Below are positions 47,245 through 59,849 of a stretch of 64,000 nt of DNA, piece after piece (within the stretch, counting starts at the first letter, position 1; every line of letters starts with the position of its first letter). The position numbers and the translations under genes are program-made. Source of the stretch: Jacaranda mimosifolia. Taxonomy: Eukaryota > Streptophyta > Magnoliopsida > Lamiales > Bignoniaceae. The notes beneath the pieces are model-generated. The model searched no databases. It was given only the letters and a program-made list of their open reading frames with translations, and was not told where the DNA came from. Location of the stretch: positions 6,970,501-7,034,500 of the forward strand of contig CM032131.1 in the NCBI GenBank assembly GCA_018894105.1. Direction: 5' to 3'.

Positions 47245-49152
47245 TTAAATTTGCCAATTACAATCTGTTACCCTACGAAAAGTTGCAAATAACACCCTAC
47301 GAAGCTTGGAAAGATCATCCATCTTCTTACCAATACCTTCAAGTGTGGTAAAATGGTTAATGGAATTTTTATTGGATATGCTTAACATAGTGCAGCGTAT
47401 ATGTTTCTTATTTTGTAAATCTGATGTGGAAGGTATTCATGTCAACACAATAATTGAATTAAGGAATGCTAGTTTCTTTAAAGAAATATTTTCTTGAAAA
47501 AATGAAAAATAATGTGTCTCTTTAAAAAGACTACAAGAAGTCTAAAGTCTAGGAAAAAGAGAGGAAGAACCTAGATGTAGCAAGAGGGCTAAGATGTCTA
47601 AGTCGTTCGGATCAAACTTCATAACTTATATGCTAGAAAGTGAAAGACGATGAGTACACAAGAAGCTCCTTTATGGAAACAAGCCATAAATAGTGAAATT
47701 GAGTCCATCATGCAGAATTATACTTGGGAATTGGTGGATCTTCCTCCTGGAAATAGAACTCGAGAGTGTATATGGATTTTAAAGAGGAAGATGAAAGCTA
47801 ACAGCTCAATTGATAAATAGAAGGCAATATTGGTTGTCAAGGGATATAGACAAAAGGAAGATCTTGATTACTTTGACACATACTCGCCTATAACAAGTAT
47901 AACATCCATAAGGTTATTAGTAGCTTTTGCACCCATTAATAATCTTGAAATTCATCAGATGGATGTGAAATAACATTTTTAAATGGGGACCTAGAGGAGA
48001 ATTTATATGGAACAACCCGAAGGGTTTGTGATTTCTGTTCAAGAGAAAAAGGTGTATAAGCTTGTTAAGTCATTGTATGGCTTAAAGTAAGCACCTAAAC
48101 AATGGCATTTAAAGTTTGATCAAGTCATGTGATAGAAAATGGCATCAGGATCCATGAGTGTGATAAATATGTGTAAGTTAAAGGTGCCGCATCTAAATAC
48201 GTCATTGTATGTCTTTACATAGACGACATTCTCATTATTGGGAGTAATAGTAATGTGATCAAAGAAATAAAGAAGCTATTGAGTAGTAATTTTGAGATGA
48301 ATGATATGGGAGTAGCAAACGTAATCCTTGGAATAAAGATTGTTAAAATATTTGACAAGTTGGCATTAACCCAGTCTCACTATATTGAGAAAGTACTACG
48401 AGCATTCTTGGGTCCAGAATATAACCCAGTGAGGACTCCCGTAGATATAAATCAACAACTTACTAAGAACAAGGGTGACGCAAAAGGCTCAATTGAAGTA
48501 TGCTCGCATAATTGGTAGCCTCATGTACATCATGAATTGCACGAGACCTGGCATAGCTTATGCAGTTGGTAAGCTGAGTAAATTTACAAGCAATCACAAC
48601 TAAGAGCATTCAACTGCTTTAGTGAGAGTTTTGAGATACTTAAAATATACCATGAACTACAGATTGCACTATACCAGATATCCAATTTTAATGGAGGGAT
48701 ATAGCAATGTAAATTGGATATCATATTCTAACGAATCCAAATTCACAAATGGATATATGTTTACGTTAGGAGGAGCAACTATTTCGTGGAAATCCTTGAA
48801 ACAAACCAGCATAGCCAGATCAATGATGGAATCTGAGTTTATCACGATAGATAAAATAAATGAGGAAGTAGAATGGCTATGCCAGTTTTTGGAAGACATT
48901 CCAAATTATCCAAAACTTGTGTCGGCTATTTGCATACATTGTGATAGTCAATCAGTAGTTGGAAGGGCACAAAATAGTATGTATAATAGTAAATCCAACA
49001 CATACATCGCGGACATAATATCGTTAGACAATTGCTCTCTAGTAGGGTTATCTCAATATACCATGATAACATTGTGGATCAGCTAACTAAAGATTTAACT
49101 AAAGAGCAAGTTGATAAATCTTCGAAAGGAATGGGACTTAAGCCAATAGAAT
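47245..49152 (+). pseudogene. copia RT-RNase H remnant
   Basis: The RT start WELVDLPPGNRT...IWILKRKMK (47728-47800), VVKGYRQKEDLDYFDTYSPIT, EQPEGFVISVQEKKVYKL and SLYGLK are followed by an intact YIDDILIIGSN (about 48215-48250) and the 48255-48518 frame (LLSSNFEMNDMGVANVILGI). RNase H is at 48622-49086. Its first acidic position reads YSNVNW instead of YSDANW, and ESEFI and DSQSVV are kept. After a frame change the typical DNIADPLTK-like tail ends with GMGLKPIE at about 49152. Multiple stops show it is dead. Confidence 0.82.
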
Positions 49153-49330
49153 GACTGAGTCACCATAACGGGAACCCTAATTATGCAATTGGAAATCCTA
49201 AGAAATAGGTTCAAAGGAAAAAATAAGTTATGAAATTGTGACTCGACGAACAAGCACTATGGGAAGGCAAAAGCTCTCATTCCATTCGTATGATAAGCAG
49301 CCAATGAAACTTGCAAGAGTTTAGATAAAG

Positions 49331-49646
49331 CTTTACTTTTAATGGCTCTTATATCTCGATACATCAAGTGGGGGTACAACATGATCCCTTAATGAGAAGC
49401 TACCTATATAAATATGGATGGGCCAGTCTTATGAGAATTTTATAGCTAAATTTTTAGTGAGTATTCATAAAATACCAAGAACTATTTGGCCCTTTACTTT
49501 TAATGACTCTTATATCTCGATACATCAAGTGGTGGTACAACAGGATCCCTTAATGAGAAGCTACCTATATGTGTATGGATGGGTCAGTCCTATGAGAATT
49601 TTATAGCTGAATTTTCAGTGAGTACTCATAAAATACCAAGAATTGT
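49331..49646 (+). repeat. 161-bp tandem duplication in the copia 3' untranslated region
   Basis: A unit beginning CTTTACTTTTAATGG at 49331 repeats from 49492 with scattered substitutions and ends at about 49646. It lies between the RNase H stop and the 3' LTR. Confidence 0.8.
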
Positions 49647-49917
49647 TCAAGGCTGAAATGAACACAATATTAAAATCACATGTTGACTATTAAGTGATAC
49701 TGGGTGCAGTTCTATTGACTCGGTATACACAAAAGCCGAACAGTTTAAGATATCACGTTCACTGGTTGACGAGTATATCCTATAATTCTCACTAGGGAAT
49801 GTTCAAAGCCAAAATCTACCTCTCCTGATGTAGTATCATTTAAGCAAAAACTTTTTCATGTATATCTATATTCATATGCATGTCTGGCGAGATAATTTTC
49901 TAATTCATGTGGGGGAT

Positions 49918-50746
49918 TGTGGAAATTTCGGCATATTAATATGCCAAAACAAAATAATAAAAAGTGAATGAGAAAATTGAAATTAAAGTAAGAAATAATT
50001 AAAGATATTATAATGGATAGATTGAGTCTATCCCACATTTAAAAAAGGGTGCGGGTGTGTAAAGTAAAACAAATAAAGTTTATTTTTTAGTGTATCTTGA
50101 TAGACACACCCCTATAGAAAAGTTAACTCATGAGCTAGATCTATGATTTGAGCTCCCAACTCTTTAGTGGAGATGTGATTGTTAAATAAAAGAGTGATTA
50201 CGTGATTATATCTTTTAGTTGTATCCTAAAAAGAAAGGATCATGATCCTTAAGAAAGAGTTATGTCTTGTCGACAAGTTGCATTATACAACTATAAATAG
50301 GAGTGCCTAGAACCCACCAAAATAGAGAAAAAAACATTTAAAATATTTGTGTGATCACTACAACTTTGCAATCACTTTGCACTTTACACTTGTATTAAAA
50401 AAGTTTATAAGTCAATAGATTCTGGAGTCCAAACAATTGGAGTGCTTACTTTATTTAGAATATCGTTATATCTTGGGAAGCTGTTCGTCAATAACCTTGA
50501 AGCACCGTGAAAGGGACAAATAAAGTTTTAAGGACAATGTGTTGTTCGCAGGCCTCGATATACTCTTGCATTCTTATTTTCAGCATTCCAAGTACGCTTT
50601 CTTTATTTATACAATTTTACTGTTTTAATATATTTAAGCATGCTTATTATGTATTAAATTTATGCTATTTAGTTTGTGCACTGCAGTGTTTAATTAAGCT
50701 ACTGTAATTTATATTAACACAAGCGCTCATGGCTAATTTTCCAACA
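49918..50746 (+). repeat. 3' LTR of the truncated copia element
   Basis: The LTR is 829 bp, starts TGTGGAAATTTCGG just after a GGGGGAT purine tract and ends AATTTTCCAACA. Its TATAAATAG box is at 50292-50300. Near the start, GGCATATTAATATGCC is a perfect 16-base palindrome. Confidence 0.82.
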
Positions 50747-51014
50747 AACCCATGGAAAGTCCAAAGATATGAACATGGGACATCCAAAAATAAAAATTGT
50801 TGCGATGTCAAATTTTGACTTACCCATTGACGGCCAACACTAGAACTGAGTGAATAGAAAATTGGAAGGACTAGAATTTTTTTTCTTGTTGGTATAGTTC
50901 TATGTAGAATGCTTCTTCTTCTCATTTTCCTTTTGCTTTTTGAACTGAAGAATCTGACACACTTTAGACCTTTGGGTTTAATTTTAAGTCGTGCTTTGTT
51001 TTTTTATTTAATTG

Positions 51015-51046
<32 letters not shown>

Positions 51047-54000
51047 AATAATATCTATTCATTAGTTTTTAACATGAAAGAAAATGTAATGGGCCTTTGA
51101 AATTGAGATATTTAAAGAAAAGTAATAATAATGAGCCTAAACTTTTGTTGGTGGCTTAAGGAAGTTTATTTGGTAAAACATCTTCCTAGGCCTATTTTTG
51201 GATTGGGCTTGCAGTAATTTCTCACAAAAAGTAGAATAGGACTTGTAGTCATAAATGTGAATCTTCTTTTAAACAGATTTTGTAAATAAATTTAATTTTA
51301 AACCTAGCGAAAAATTAGTTAAATGAAATATGTTCTTTAATTTGTGTTTGTGGTATTATGTATATTGAAAATTAAGGTAATCAATGTATTTTTGTATAGC
51401 CATATATTCTTAAGTAAATATATTCATCATAACAAAATTTAATTATGCTATTTGATAATATTAAATTAATATCGATATAAGAATCTCCTATCTCGTCATG
51501 CATAAAAAAATGTTCTTTTATCATAATTTATTTCTTTTAAAGTATATATTTTATAAGTTGAGGTTCATATAGATTATATTTAATAAATTCATTTCCTTTT
51601 AATTGAATTTGGACTAGACCTACTCAAACTTATAGATATCCAAAAAAATTATATTTAATTGTGCTTCGATTATTTTTTTTCTAAATATAAACAACCCAAG
51701 AAAGATTTTAACAATTGATGGGAGAGTCTTCAAATAGGATGCAAGAAGTAATCTGCAACTCTCGATGAAGAAGGTTATATTAAATGGTGATCTTCTTTTT
51801 TCTATTTATTATATGCAAGAAAATATTCATTAATTAATTTATATTTTGCATCATATCAAAACATAGTAGCTAAAGGTAAATCTTTGATCACAAATTTTCA
51901 AAGCTATATACGTTAAAAGTCATCAGCATAGCATAATGTTGATGGTTAATTACTGAAGCATATATTCTTAAAAAGATCAAGAAACTATGTAATTTTATTT
52001 TAAGATATTAATTTTTTGGACTTGTATTCACCTATTTGGAGTTTACTTTACTAGGTACAATGTAAATCCTTAAAAACAGTAACAAAATAGTATGTTTCTT
52101 GATCATCCTAAGCAAAATAGCAACCCTCTCCCCCCCCCCCCCCCCCCCCCCCCAAAAAAAAACCACAGCAACATCATCTATCAAAAGCACCACTAGCACC
52201 TCCTTCACTACTTTCATTCTCCTCACAAAAATTTCTATACTATCAATCAGAATTAAATACATACCTGCTGCAACCCGCTTCATTTTTTTATTTTGAATAG
52301 ATGAGCTAGTTTCTTCTGCAGATTCACTTATGGAATCCCATAGCATTTTTTTTTTATTTTTTTTTTAGTCTCTTCAATCAAGTTTAAGATTTTATTTTGA
52401 GTGTGCATTTCGTCATGCCTTGTTTTATAATTTCTTTTTAGCTTGATAACGAACAACTTATTTTGCAGATTTTCATTCATTTCAATAACAGAAGGAGTGC
52501 TGCCTTGAGAAGCAGTAGATTTGTCATGCAAACGCTAAAAAATAAAAATTTGCTAAAATGAACAAAAAATTAGAAACTTACAATATTATGCATTTCCATT
52601 GCAACACATGCATTCGTGTTTATGTTTTTCACATCTTCTCGCTTCCAAAGAGCCAGTTTCATCAAGAATATTGGAATAACAAGTTCCCTAATTTTACTCC
52701 TTCATCAAATGTAAATATATTACTAATTTGCTGTAGGATAAACAACCAGCCATTGAAATTATAAAAAGAAAATCTTCTACCCATAAAGTAATTTCTTAAA
52801 TGGTCAATACTACGTAATTATGGCCATATGAAGCATGTCAATTTTCACAAGCCATATAGAAGTACTTTTGGTCTTCATTGCTAACTTCAATTCCAACGCT
52901 CAACATAAACTTTTCAACCTATGATTAAATGAACAATTTTTAAACATATGTATTACAATGCAGTACTCAAATATCTTTTAGCCTACTCTAATTCACAATT
53001 CTAATAATTTGTTTTATCAAAAATATGATTCTTTTGTAATATGTAATAATGCCATACATTCTCAGTTCTCATAACCTTAGTTACTAGAAAAAAAAATTAG
53101 TTGCCAGCTATATGGAACTTTGTTGATTTTTCACCATTTCATCAATTTGCAAAAAAGCATCAACAATTACCTGTTGATTAGTTCTTCGCCTATGTAACAA
53201 AAATGTAAGAAAATTCAAATGTATTTAATTAAATTACTTTTATCTGTATATTGCAGATTTTGTATTAGAAGCCAAAAAAAAAAAAAAAAAAAAAAGAAAG
53301 AAGGAAAATAAAAAAACAACAAACCACGTCTTGAGTCTTTGGGGATCCGGAATAACTAGATTAATTGTTATTATAGTCAGCAGTGTTGATCTAAGAGATG
53401 TGCCTAGTATTTGTAAGTTTTACAAAATTAGCATTCAATAAAATGATTATTAACTTAAAAGAGAATAATATATTTAGTTATATATGCGAATAAATCACTC
53501 ATGAAAATTAGATACAACAAAATAAAGAGATATATGGCATACCATAATGGCTGGACACACTTAATTTTGTTGCACTTATTATGCACATTTGTTCATGAAC
53601 ATATATTATTCACTTCCCTCTGATGCAGCTATGTTGTTTCAATGAGAAAGTATCAATAGCCTTTTTCTGACAAAATTATAATTTCAAAATAAACATGTAG
53701 GTTTATATTGTGAATTATATAACACATTCTACATTTCATTAACACAAACTAAAAAATATATATATATTATACTCATGATTGATGAGAGCTAATTTGGGGA
53801 TCAAGAATTTTTTAGGAACAGCTCTTATTATACGTTGGTCAAATTTTTTAATGACAAATAGCCAAAATATCTAAAAATGCAATAAAAAAGAGTATTATAC
53901 GAATGAATCCTAGAAATGTAAATAGAAAAATATAAGAATACGAATTAACAAACACACGAACAATGTTTTTCTAATCTAATGGAACAAGGGAGCTAAACTT

Positions 54001-55029
54001 CTGGAAACTTGGCGTTATGATAGACAAAGGAATCACACTGACTAATTTCTTTCTAATGACCATTCTTTATGTTAAAGTCCAAATGAATTTAACGTGGACG
54101 TTTGAGATGATGTATGTTTCTAATAAGTTCAAAGTCTTTTCGAACTGCTTAATAGCAGTATCAAATATTGTTGCAAAAAATTTTACACCCTAAAATTAAT
54201 ATACAACCATAATTCGGGATTAATTTATCCATATGAAGGAGTCATAAAATGAAATTTATTGCAATTTGATGGAATAAAAATAAGAGAAAAAAATTAATAA
54301 ATACTTTAATAATTATGCATACAAAAACATCGGAAATATAAAAATAAAAAAAGAGAGGAATATAATTTTTTATTGCAAGTAAGAATTTGATGAATAAATA
54401 ACAAAATAGACTCGGTATAATAGTATTCATTTTTTGAAAAAAATTATAAACATGCAGTCATAGCATAGTCAAAATTAATGAAATAAAAAAATATTAAACT
54501 ACAAAAATGTAGTCACATAATATTAGCATAACTAAATCCACAAAAAAAAGGTGAAATTTGACAAATTTTATTACATCTGTATTGAACAAAAAACAATCAG
54601 CCATTTGAAAACACTAAAGAAGTATGACATAGTTTACTAAAAAATTGAAGAAAAAAAAAAGGATAAAAATATAATACCATTTCATCAACTAATATAACAT
54701 GTTAATATCATTTTGGGCTACAGTTTAGTTGCACTTTTTAATTCAATTAAGACCTTGACTGATCAACTACTCAGCATAGGTGTTTTGTCTGTAACAAATG
54801 TTGCATCTTCAACACTGGAACCTATAAAATTAAGGAAAATAATTTGTTATAATTTTATTACTTAACAAAAAATAAAAAGCAACAAAATTTTAAAATACAT
54901 AACAATAGAAAAGTTTCATACAAAATGATATATATATATATATATTGTGAAACAAATATATAAACTTTTTAAATTAGTAGTAATAAAGTGAAAAGTATTG
55001 CAAAAAAGTACAAAAAACAACCTCTGTCA
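50747..55029. other. AT-rich DNA without recognised genes
   Basis: It includes alternating AT runs near 51018-51050, a 24-base C run with an A run (52130-52162) and an A tract near 53278-53296. Lys/Asn-rich frames on the minus strand (such as 52531-52328) could be decayed Helitron-associated DNA because of the helicase relic nearby, but no motif supports this. Confidence 0.45.
52130..52162. repeat. C24-A9 homopolymer tract
   Basis: Twenty-four consecutive C (52130-52153) are followed by nine A. The minus strand carries an uninterrupted G24 run. Confidence 0.9.
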
Positions 55030-57079
55030 ATAAGCTGATAAATTTCTTGATGAACTATGTTTTGGTACATTGTTGGCACTCTCCTTCATTCAATATTGGC
55101 TCAATCAAAACTTTAATAGAAGAAGATTTCTTGGAATGAGATAAGGCAGCATACAATTGGCCATGTGAAAAACAGTTGCGGTAGATAAACTCCAACATAA
55201 TCAGGAATTTGTCATTAAGCTTTATTAATCGTAATAGCAAAACATGGTATAACAAGAAATTGAAATCTCTTAAATGGTATTGCACATTTTTCCTTGTCTT
55301 TGCACTCTAAAGGAATTTGCAGGATGAAAACTAAATTGCCTTTATGATCTCCAGTAGCTATTTCAGGTTCAATGATCCTTTCATCCAATTTACAATAAAT
55401 TAATCTTGTCTCATTATAAAGGCCTTCAACTAGATTTATGTTTCACAATAGCATTGTAGGAGTACTTTTTTCTGCTAGAAACAATTGTAGTTCAAAAAAA
55501 AAAAAAAAAAAAGGTCTTCATATGATCCTTAGTCTTTTGAATTTGTAACTTTATTGTAAGTAATGTATTTTTTTCCCTTACCAGGAAGCTTATTAACAAG
55601 TATATTGTTTATTTATATCATACATTCATTTTTTGGAGTAAGAATTGCTCTATGTACTAAATCATATGGCGCGTATAAATAAGATTCTATAAATGGAAAA
55701 ACATAATTAATTAAATGCTCCAAAGAAGTAGACCCGGCAAAAAATTACCCAAACTCACGAGTACCCGTGGGTACCCACGGGTGACCCATGAATAATTATT
55801 TATATTTTAATTTTTAATTTTTCTCTAATTTTTGCTACTATTTTGGAAGGTGTAACACTTTTTTTTTGTTAATGATATCAACAATATTTAAGTGGTGTTT
55901 AAACTTTTAGTTCAAAAAACTTTTGACATAAAATGAAATTTAAATTTAAACTTCGAAATGTAATATAACTTAAATTTAATATATGTTTAAATATTTAAGT
56001 TGTAGTTTTCAAACCAAAACATTTGACATGCTTTAAAATATTTGTTCAATATAATATTTGAAATTTGTAGCCTCTTTTATTAATTTTATTTAGGTAACAA
56101 CTAACATTTAAATAATATTATGTAAATTTAAAAAAACTACTAATTTTATTTAAATATATATATAAAAAAAATAGTACAGGTACCCGTGGGTTACCCATTA
56201 CCCATAGTCACGGGTAATGGGTCCACTATCTCGTACCCAATAAAAAATGGGTAATTTTACCCAACTCATTCTTACCCACTCTTGGGTTACCCGTGGGTAC
56301 CCATTTGCCAGGTCTACAAAGAAGCAACTCGATCTATGAACAACAAAAATATATCATCTGGAATAAAATTATTATCTTCAAACAAAAAAGGCTCAACGCC
56401 ATAACCAACTTTTAATAAAAATGATGTAAATAATGGATCATCTTTTGCTTTAACATTTTTCTCTATCTTTATTTTGGTAAGATAAGGCCAAATATTTGAA
56501 GCATCAATGCTTGCATCTATCATATGCTGCCTACTCCTATAAGGCACTATAGGAAGTGTTTGTTTAAAGTTTCCTTCAAAAAGGACAACTTTTCCTCCAA
56601 ATATAACATCTTTTTGATCGGTAATATCTTTCAAAAGTCTATTAATAGCTTCAACAATTTTTCTATTAGCCATTGATGCCTCATTCTATATAATTAATTT
56701 TGTAATAAGAATCATTTTCGCAAGACTTGATTATCTACTGATCTTTATTTCATTATTTTCTTCAGTTTCAATAGACAATTTAAATCTAGAATGTGCAGTT
56801 CAACCACTTGGCAAAAAAGAAGGTGCAATACCAAAAGTTGCAACTGCAAAAGCAATTAGACCCTTTGATATTACATACGCAAACAATGCTCTATATAAAA
56901 ATATTTTTTCTATTCCTCCTAGCCCATCTATAAATAATGCTCTTGGTTGATCAGAGTTAATTTTATTGATTATAGAAACAAAATTTTATTTTTGCATTTT
57001 ATTTAATTTTTCTACACTCAATAAATCCTCTCTAGCTGGAGTAAGGCTTTTTTCATATGCTAGTTCTTTATTTAACATT
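55030..57079 (-). pseudogene. PIF1-like helicase of Helitron type, decayed
   Basis: The minus strand encodes, in family order, a Walker A region changed from the G-x-G-G-x-G-K-T/S consensus to GLGGIEKIF (about 56920) and FVIS-KGLIAFAVATFGIAPS-LPSG-TAHSRFKL. The Walker B-type DEAP motif has become NEAS (about 56680). The longest frame follows at 56673-56314 (GGKVVLFEGNFKQTLPIVPYRSR and ASNIWPYL). After the MITE come HRAILTPKNE and KLPGKGKKY, and a C-terminal SHGQLYAALSHSKKSSSIKVL block at about 55160-55090. A large part between these blocks is deleted or unreadable. PIF1 helicases unwind 5'-3', and this Helitron-type subgroup is the strand-transfer helicase of rolling-circle transposons. No Rep domain or Helitron termini were found, so the parent element is fragmentary. 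Confidence 0.8.
55729..56316. mobile_element. hAT-type MITE within the helicase relic
   Basis: This 588-bp element has ends TAGACCCGGCAAA and TTTGCCAGGTCTA. It is flanked by a perfect 8-bp target duplication CAAAGAAG (55721-55728 and 56317-56324), the hAT hallmark. Both subterminal regions are packed with TACCCGTGGGTA-type palindromes (for example near 55761-55785 and 56178-56300). There is no coding capacity. It interrupts the helicase frame after RVASL. Confidence 0.92.
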
Positions 57080-58704
57080 CATATAACTCTCACCACAAGA
57101 GAATATGAGCTCCGTACTCATTAGAAAGATGAGCATTCAACTAATTATGACAAAACATTCAAGTTCACACACCAACTAAAATACCCAAAATGAGCACCCA
57201 AACTGATCACTCAATATGGATACCCAACATCGCTCAAAGCAAGCGTCTACCCAACCGTTCTACTTATCAACCACCATGGACACCATGCGTAGACACCTAA
57301 CAGACGCCCGACAACAAGCGCCCAACATTGATTCTCCATTTACATCTTCCCTCCTCAAAGTTAGACTCAACCTCGATCACAAACTTTAATCAGATTCTCC
57401 ATCTCAAAACATTTTGATTCTTGTAATACCACATGAAATTTTCCTAATTCCTCAATCGATAGGAACGCAATTTTTTTTTTCAAGTCTACTCATGGTGTTA
57501 TAGTGTCCCTTGTCATAAAAATGACTAAGTGTCACAACAAGAATGCTTCTATGACATACTCGTGCAAGCGTGAACACACTCTTCTAAGGGAGCTCGCCTT
57601 AAAACTCGCACTATCATGCACTTTCTTAGTGCAACACTTAGTTATCATCGTAGTAACAACATTAGAAGTTTTCCTAAGTCCTTGGATGACTATAGTACAA
57701 GGCCTTCTTAAGCTTCAAAGCGTCAGATAAATGAAACTCACATAAGTCCTTAAGTGAATACCACACTGAACTTCACTACATCTCTTAACATGCGCTTTTG
57801 ATTCCACTCAAAATAATTAGGCAAGTTAATAATATCATTCTAGATTAACATAAAATCAAAATCAAAATAAAATTTATGTAATATTTTCAATGTAAAATTA
57901 GAAATCTCCCACCAATTAGTGACTAAATTTGGACTTAAAGGCATTTCAGTAATTTGATTAAAAATAATGAATCAATCTTAAAATTAATTAATTATATAAA
58001 TGAGGTGGAGAGTCCGAAGGACAACCCAAGCCCATAAAGAGGGTAGAAAAACCATAATGGGCCGAAGCCCATTAAAACTAAAATCTATAAATACCAAGTT
58101 CGGAAAAGAAATTGGGGACAAGAAATCATTTGCAGAGTTTTTTGGAGTGGAAGAACCCTCGAAAATAGTAGATCTTTCTACGCGCATTCCTGAGAAAACG
58201 AATGGGCACTCTAATATTTTTTTTTTTGAAAGGACCCACTCCACTTCCGAGTAGCATCAGATAGTAATAATGAAAATAAAAAGGAGAAGATATATGCAAT
58301 GTGTTCTAAATTAAGAATGAGTTGGAATTTTGGTGAAAATAGTGAGAAATTGTTGATATTCATTTTCAAATAGTAAAAATAGGTTGAAATGATCTAAAAC
58401 ATTATTTTGAAATGGAGAATATTATTAAAGTTTATTTAATATTCTCATAAGAAGAATTAATTTGTAAGTTATATGCACAAAAGTTCTTAAAAAAATAAAG
58501 AAAGAAAATCTTTAAGAAGAATAAATTGAATAGTTAGTTAATCGAGTGACATCATCGCCACATTTATGTGTCTGAGGTTCAAATTCAAATTCAAGTAACT
58601 CCATATGCAAATACATGTATCCAAATAAAATAATAAAATAGGACATGAAAAAAATAAATTGGCCTTTTATTATCAAGCTCTTTGATTCATTTTCATTATT
58701 TCAT
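57080..58704. other. Unassigned repetitive-looking DNA, possible LTR fragment
   Basis: No coding region is supported. Around 58006-58260, GGGCCGAAGCCCATTAAAAC followed by a TATAAATA box (58086-58093) and an open, mixed-composition stretch resembles the promoter part of a plant LTR. No matching partner, TG...CA ends or primer-binding site were found. Confidence 0.35.
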
Positions 58705-58707
58705 ATC

Positions 58708-59323
58708 AACCTTCTTATACATATTTGATTCATTTGCATTTTTATGAAATCAAACACTTTGATTTACTCATCGAAAATGAATATTGCTATTTCAAAAGCT
58801 TGTAAAATCCACTAATGTACCCTTAGAAGTTACCAAACTATTTGCCTATTTCACTTGTACGAGAAAGCCTTTGGTTTTCTTCTATGTTCCCATTAAGTGG
58901 GTATACTCCATATCCGGTTTTCTGTATCAATCCTACAATTAACTCTCACTTACTTTTCAAATCACCATCCAATTGAAGGTCATCCTAATTCCTATTCAAG
59001 CAAGGGACTAAACTTCTCAGGTGGTGACCTCGAATTAATTCTTTTACTTTCTCTGGAGATTTTGTACTTAAAAGTATAGGTTTTACATATGTGCCCATCA
59101 CTTATGGAATGCTCTGTGGTTCCCAAACTTTTTCAAGTCTCATAATTTTGTCATTTTTATTTCATGTAAATTTCTTCTTTAAAAAAGTGGGATTTTAGTA
59201 AACCATAGAAGTAATATCACTAACTTTTTTAGAATATTCAACAGGCTTCACAGTATGGATCTTATTCAACTTATTTCGTATTATTTGCTTTAAACAAGTA
59301 TAACTACCCTTACTCCAAATATT
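58708..59323 (+). repeat. Direct duplication, copy 1 (empty of MITE)
   Basis: About 0.6 kb from AACCTTCTTATAC to CTCCAAATATT recurs at 60837-61847 in the same orientation, with many substitutions. A strongly matching block is GTGCCCATCACTTATGGAAT. Ends lack TG/CA and target duplications, so these are not obvious LTRs. Confidence 0.8.
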
Positions 59324-59849
59324 TTACTAGTATCATTATTTTTTTCAAAAAAAATACCGTTCATAATTTAGTTATGGTGTGATATGAAATAAATATCACA
59401 AAAATAGATAAAATATTTTTATATTAATAATTGTAAAATTTATATCTCATCATAAGATATCGATTAAATTAACTACTTGATAGACTTTAAATATATCGAC
59501 TAAATTAACCATATTTTTAGAGAAGTATAAAAAATTTAAGTTTTTACCCTTTTCTCTCTCCTCACTTATCATTATGTTTTATTTTATCTCTCACACTTTT
59601 TCAAATGTATTATCTAATATAATAATTTCAAAAAAACGTTTAAATAACTGAGAAAGTTTTTTTGAATAACTGAGAAAATATACTTTCGAAGTATAAAAAT
59701 AAGTTAATATTTTTTACTACATATATTGAACATTTGATGGATGACTTGATGGTAAACCCATATCTTTCTAATAGATGGTTTGAGTTTTGAGTCTTATACA
59801 GAGCAATTGGGGCATATTGGAGTCTCGTGTATGGGATATTAGAGGCGGA

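Larger units (their letters stand above)
47245..50746 (+). mobile_element. 5'-truncated Ty1/copia retrotransposon with 3' LTR
   Basis: Homology starts within the integrase C-region (LPYEKLQITPYEAW at about 47268), runs through RT and RNase H to about 49150, and ends in a 3' LTR (49918-50746) preceded by the purine tract GTGGGGGAT. It overlaps in content with the minus-strand relic at 31385-32256, so it is a second element of a related family rather than the inverted other half. No 5' LTR or gag is present. Confidence 0.85.

Noticed and set aside
47163..50746. Plus-strand copia relic as the inverted second half of the minus-strand copia element
   Set aside because: Both relics contain the integrase end and RT start, so they overlap and must come from two elements.
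50665..50925. Minus-strand frame of 86 codons with Trp/Cys residues near the copia LTR end
   Set aside because: It crosses the LTR boundary into flanking DNA, so it cannot be an old conserved exon. No family was recognised.
57503..57730. Plus-strand frame of 75 codons considered as a small gene
   Set aside because: It shows no domain, upstream signal or neighbouring exon. The surrounding region looks repetitive.
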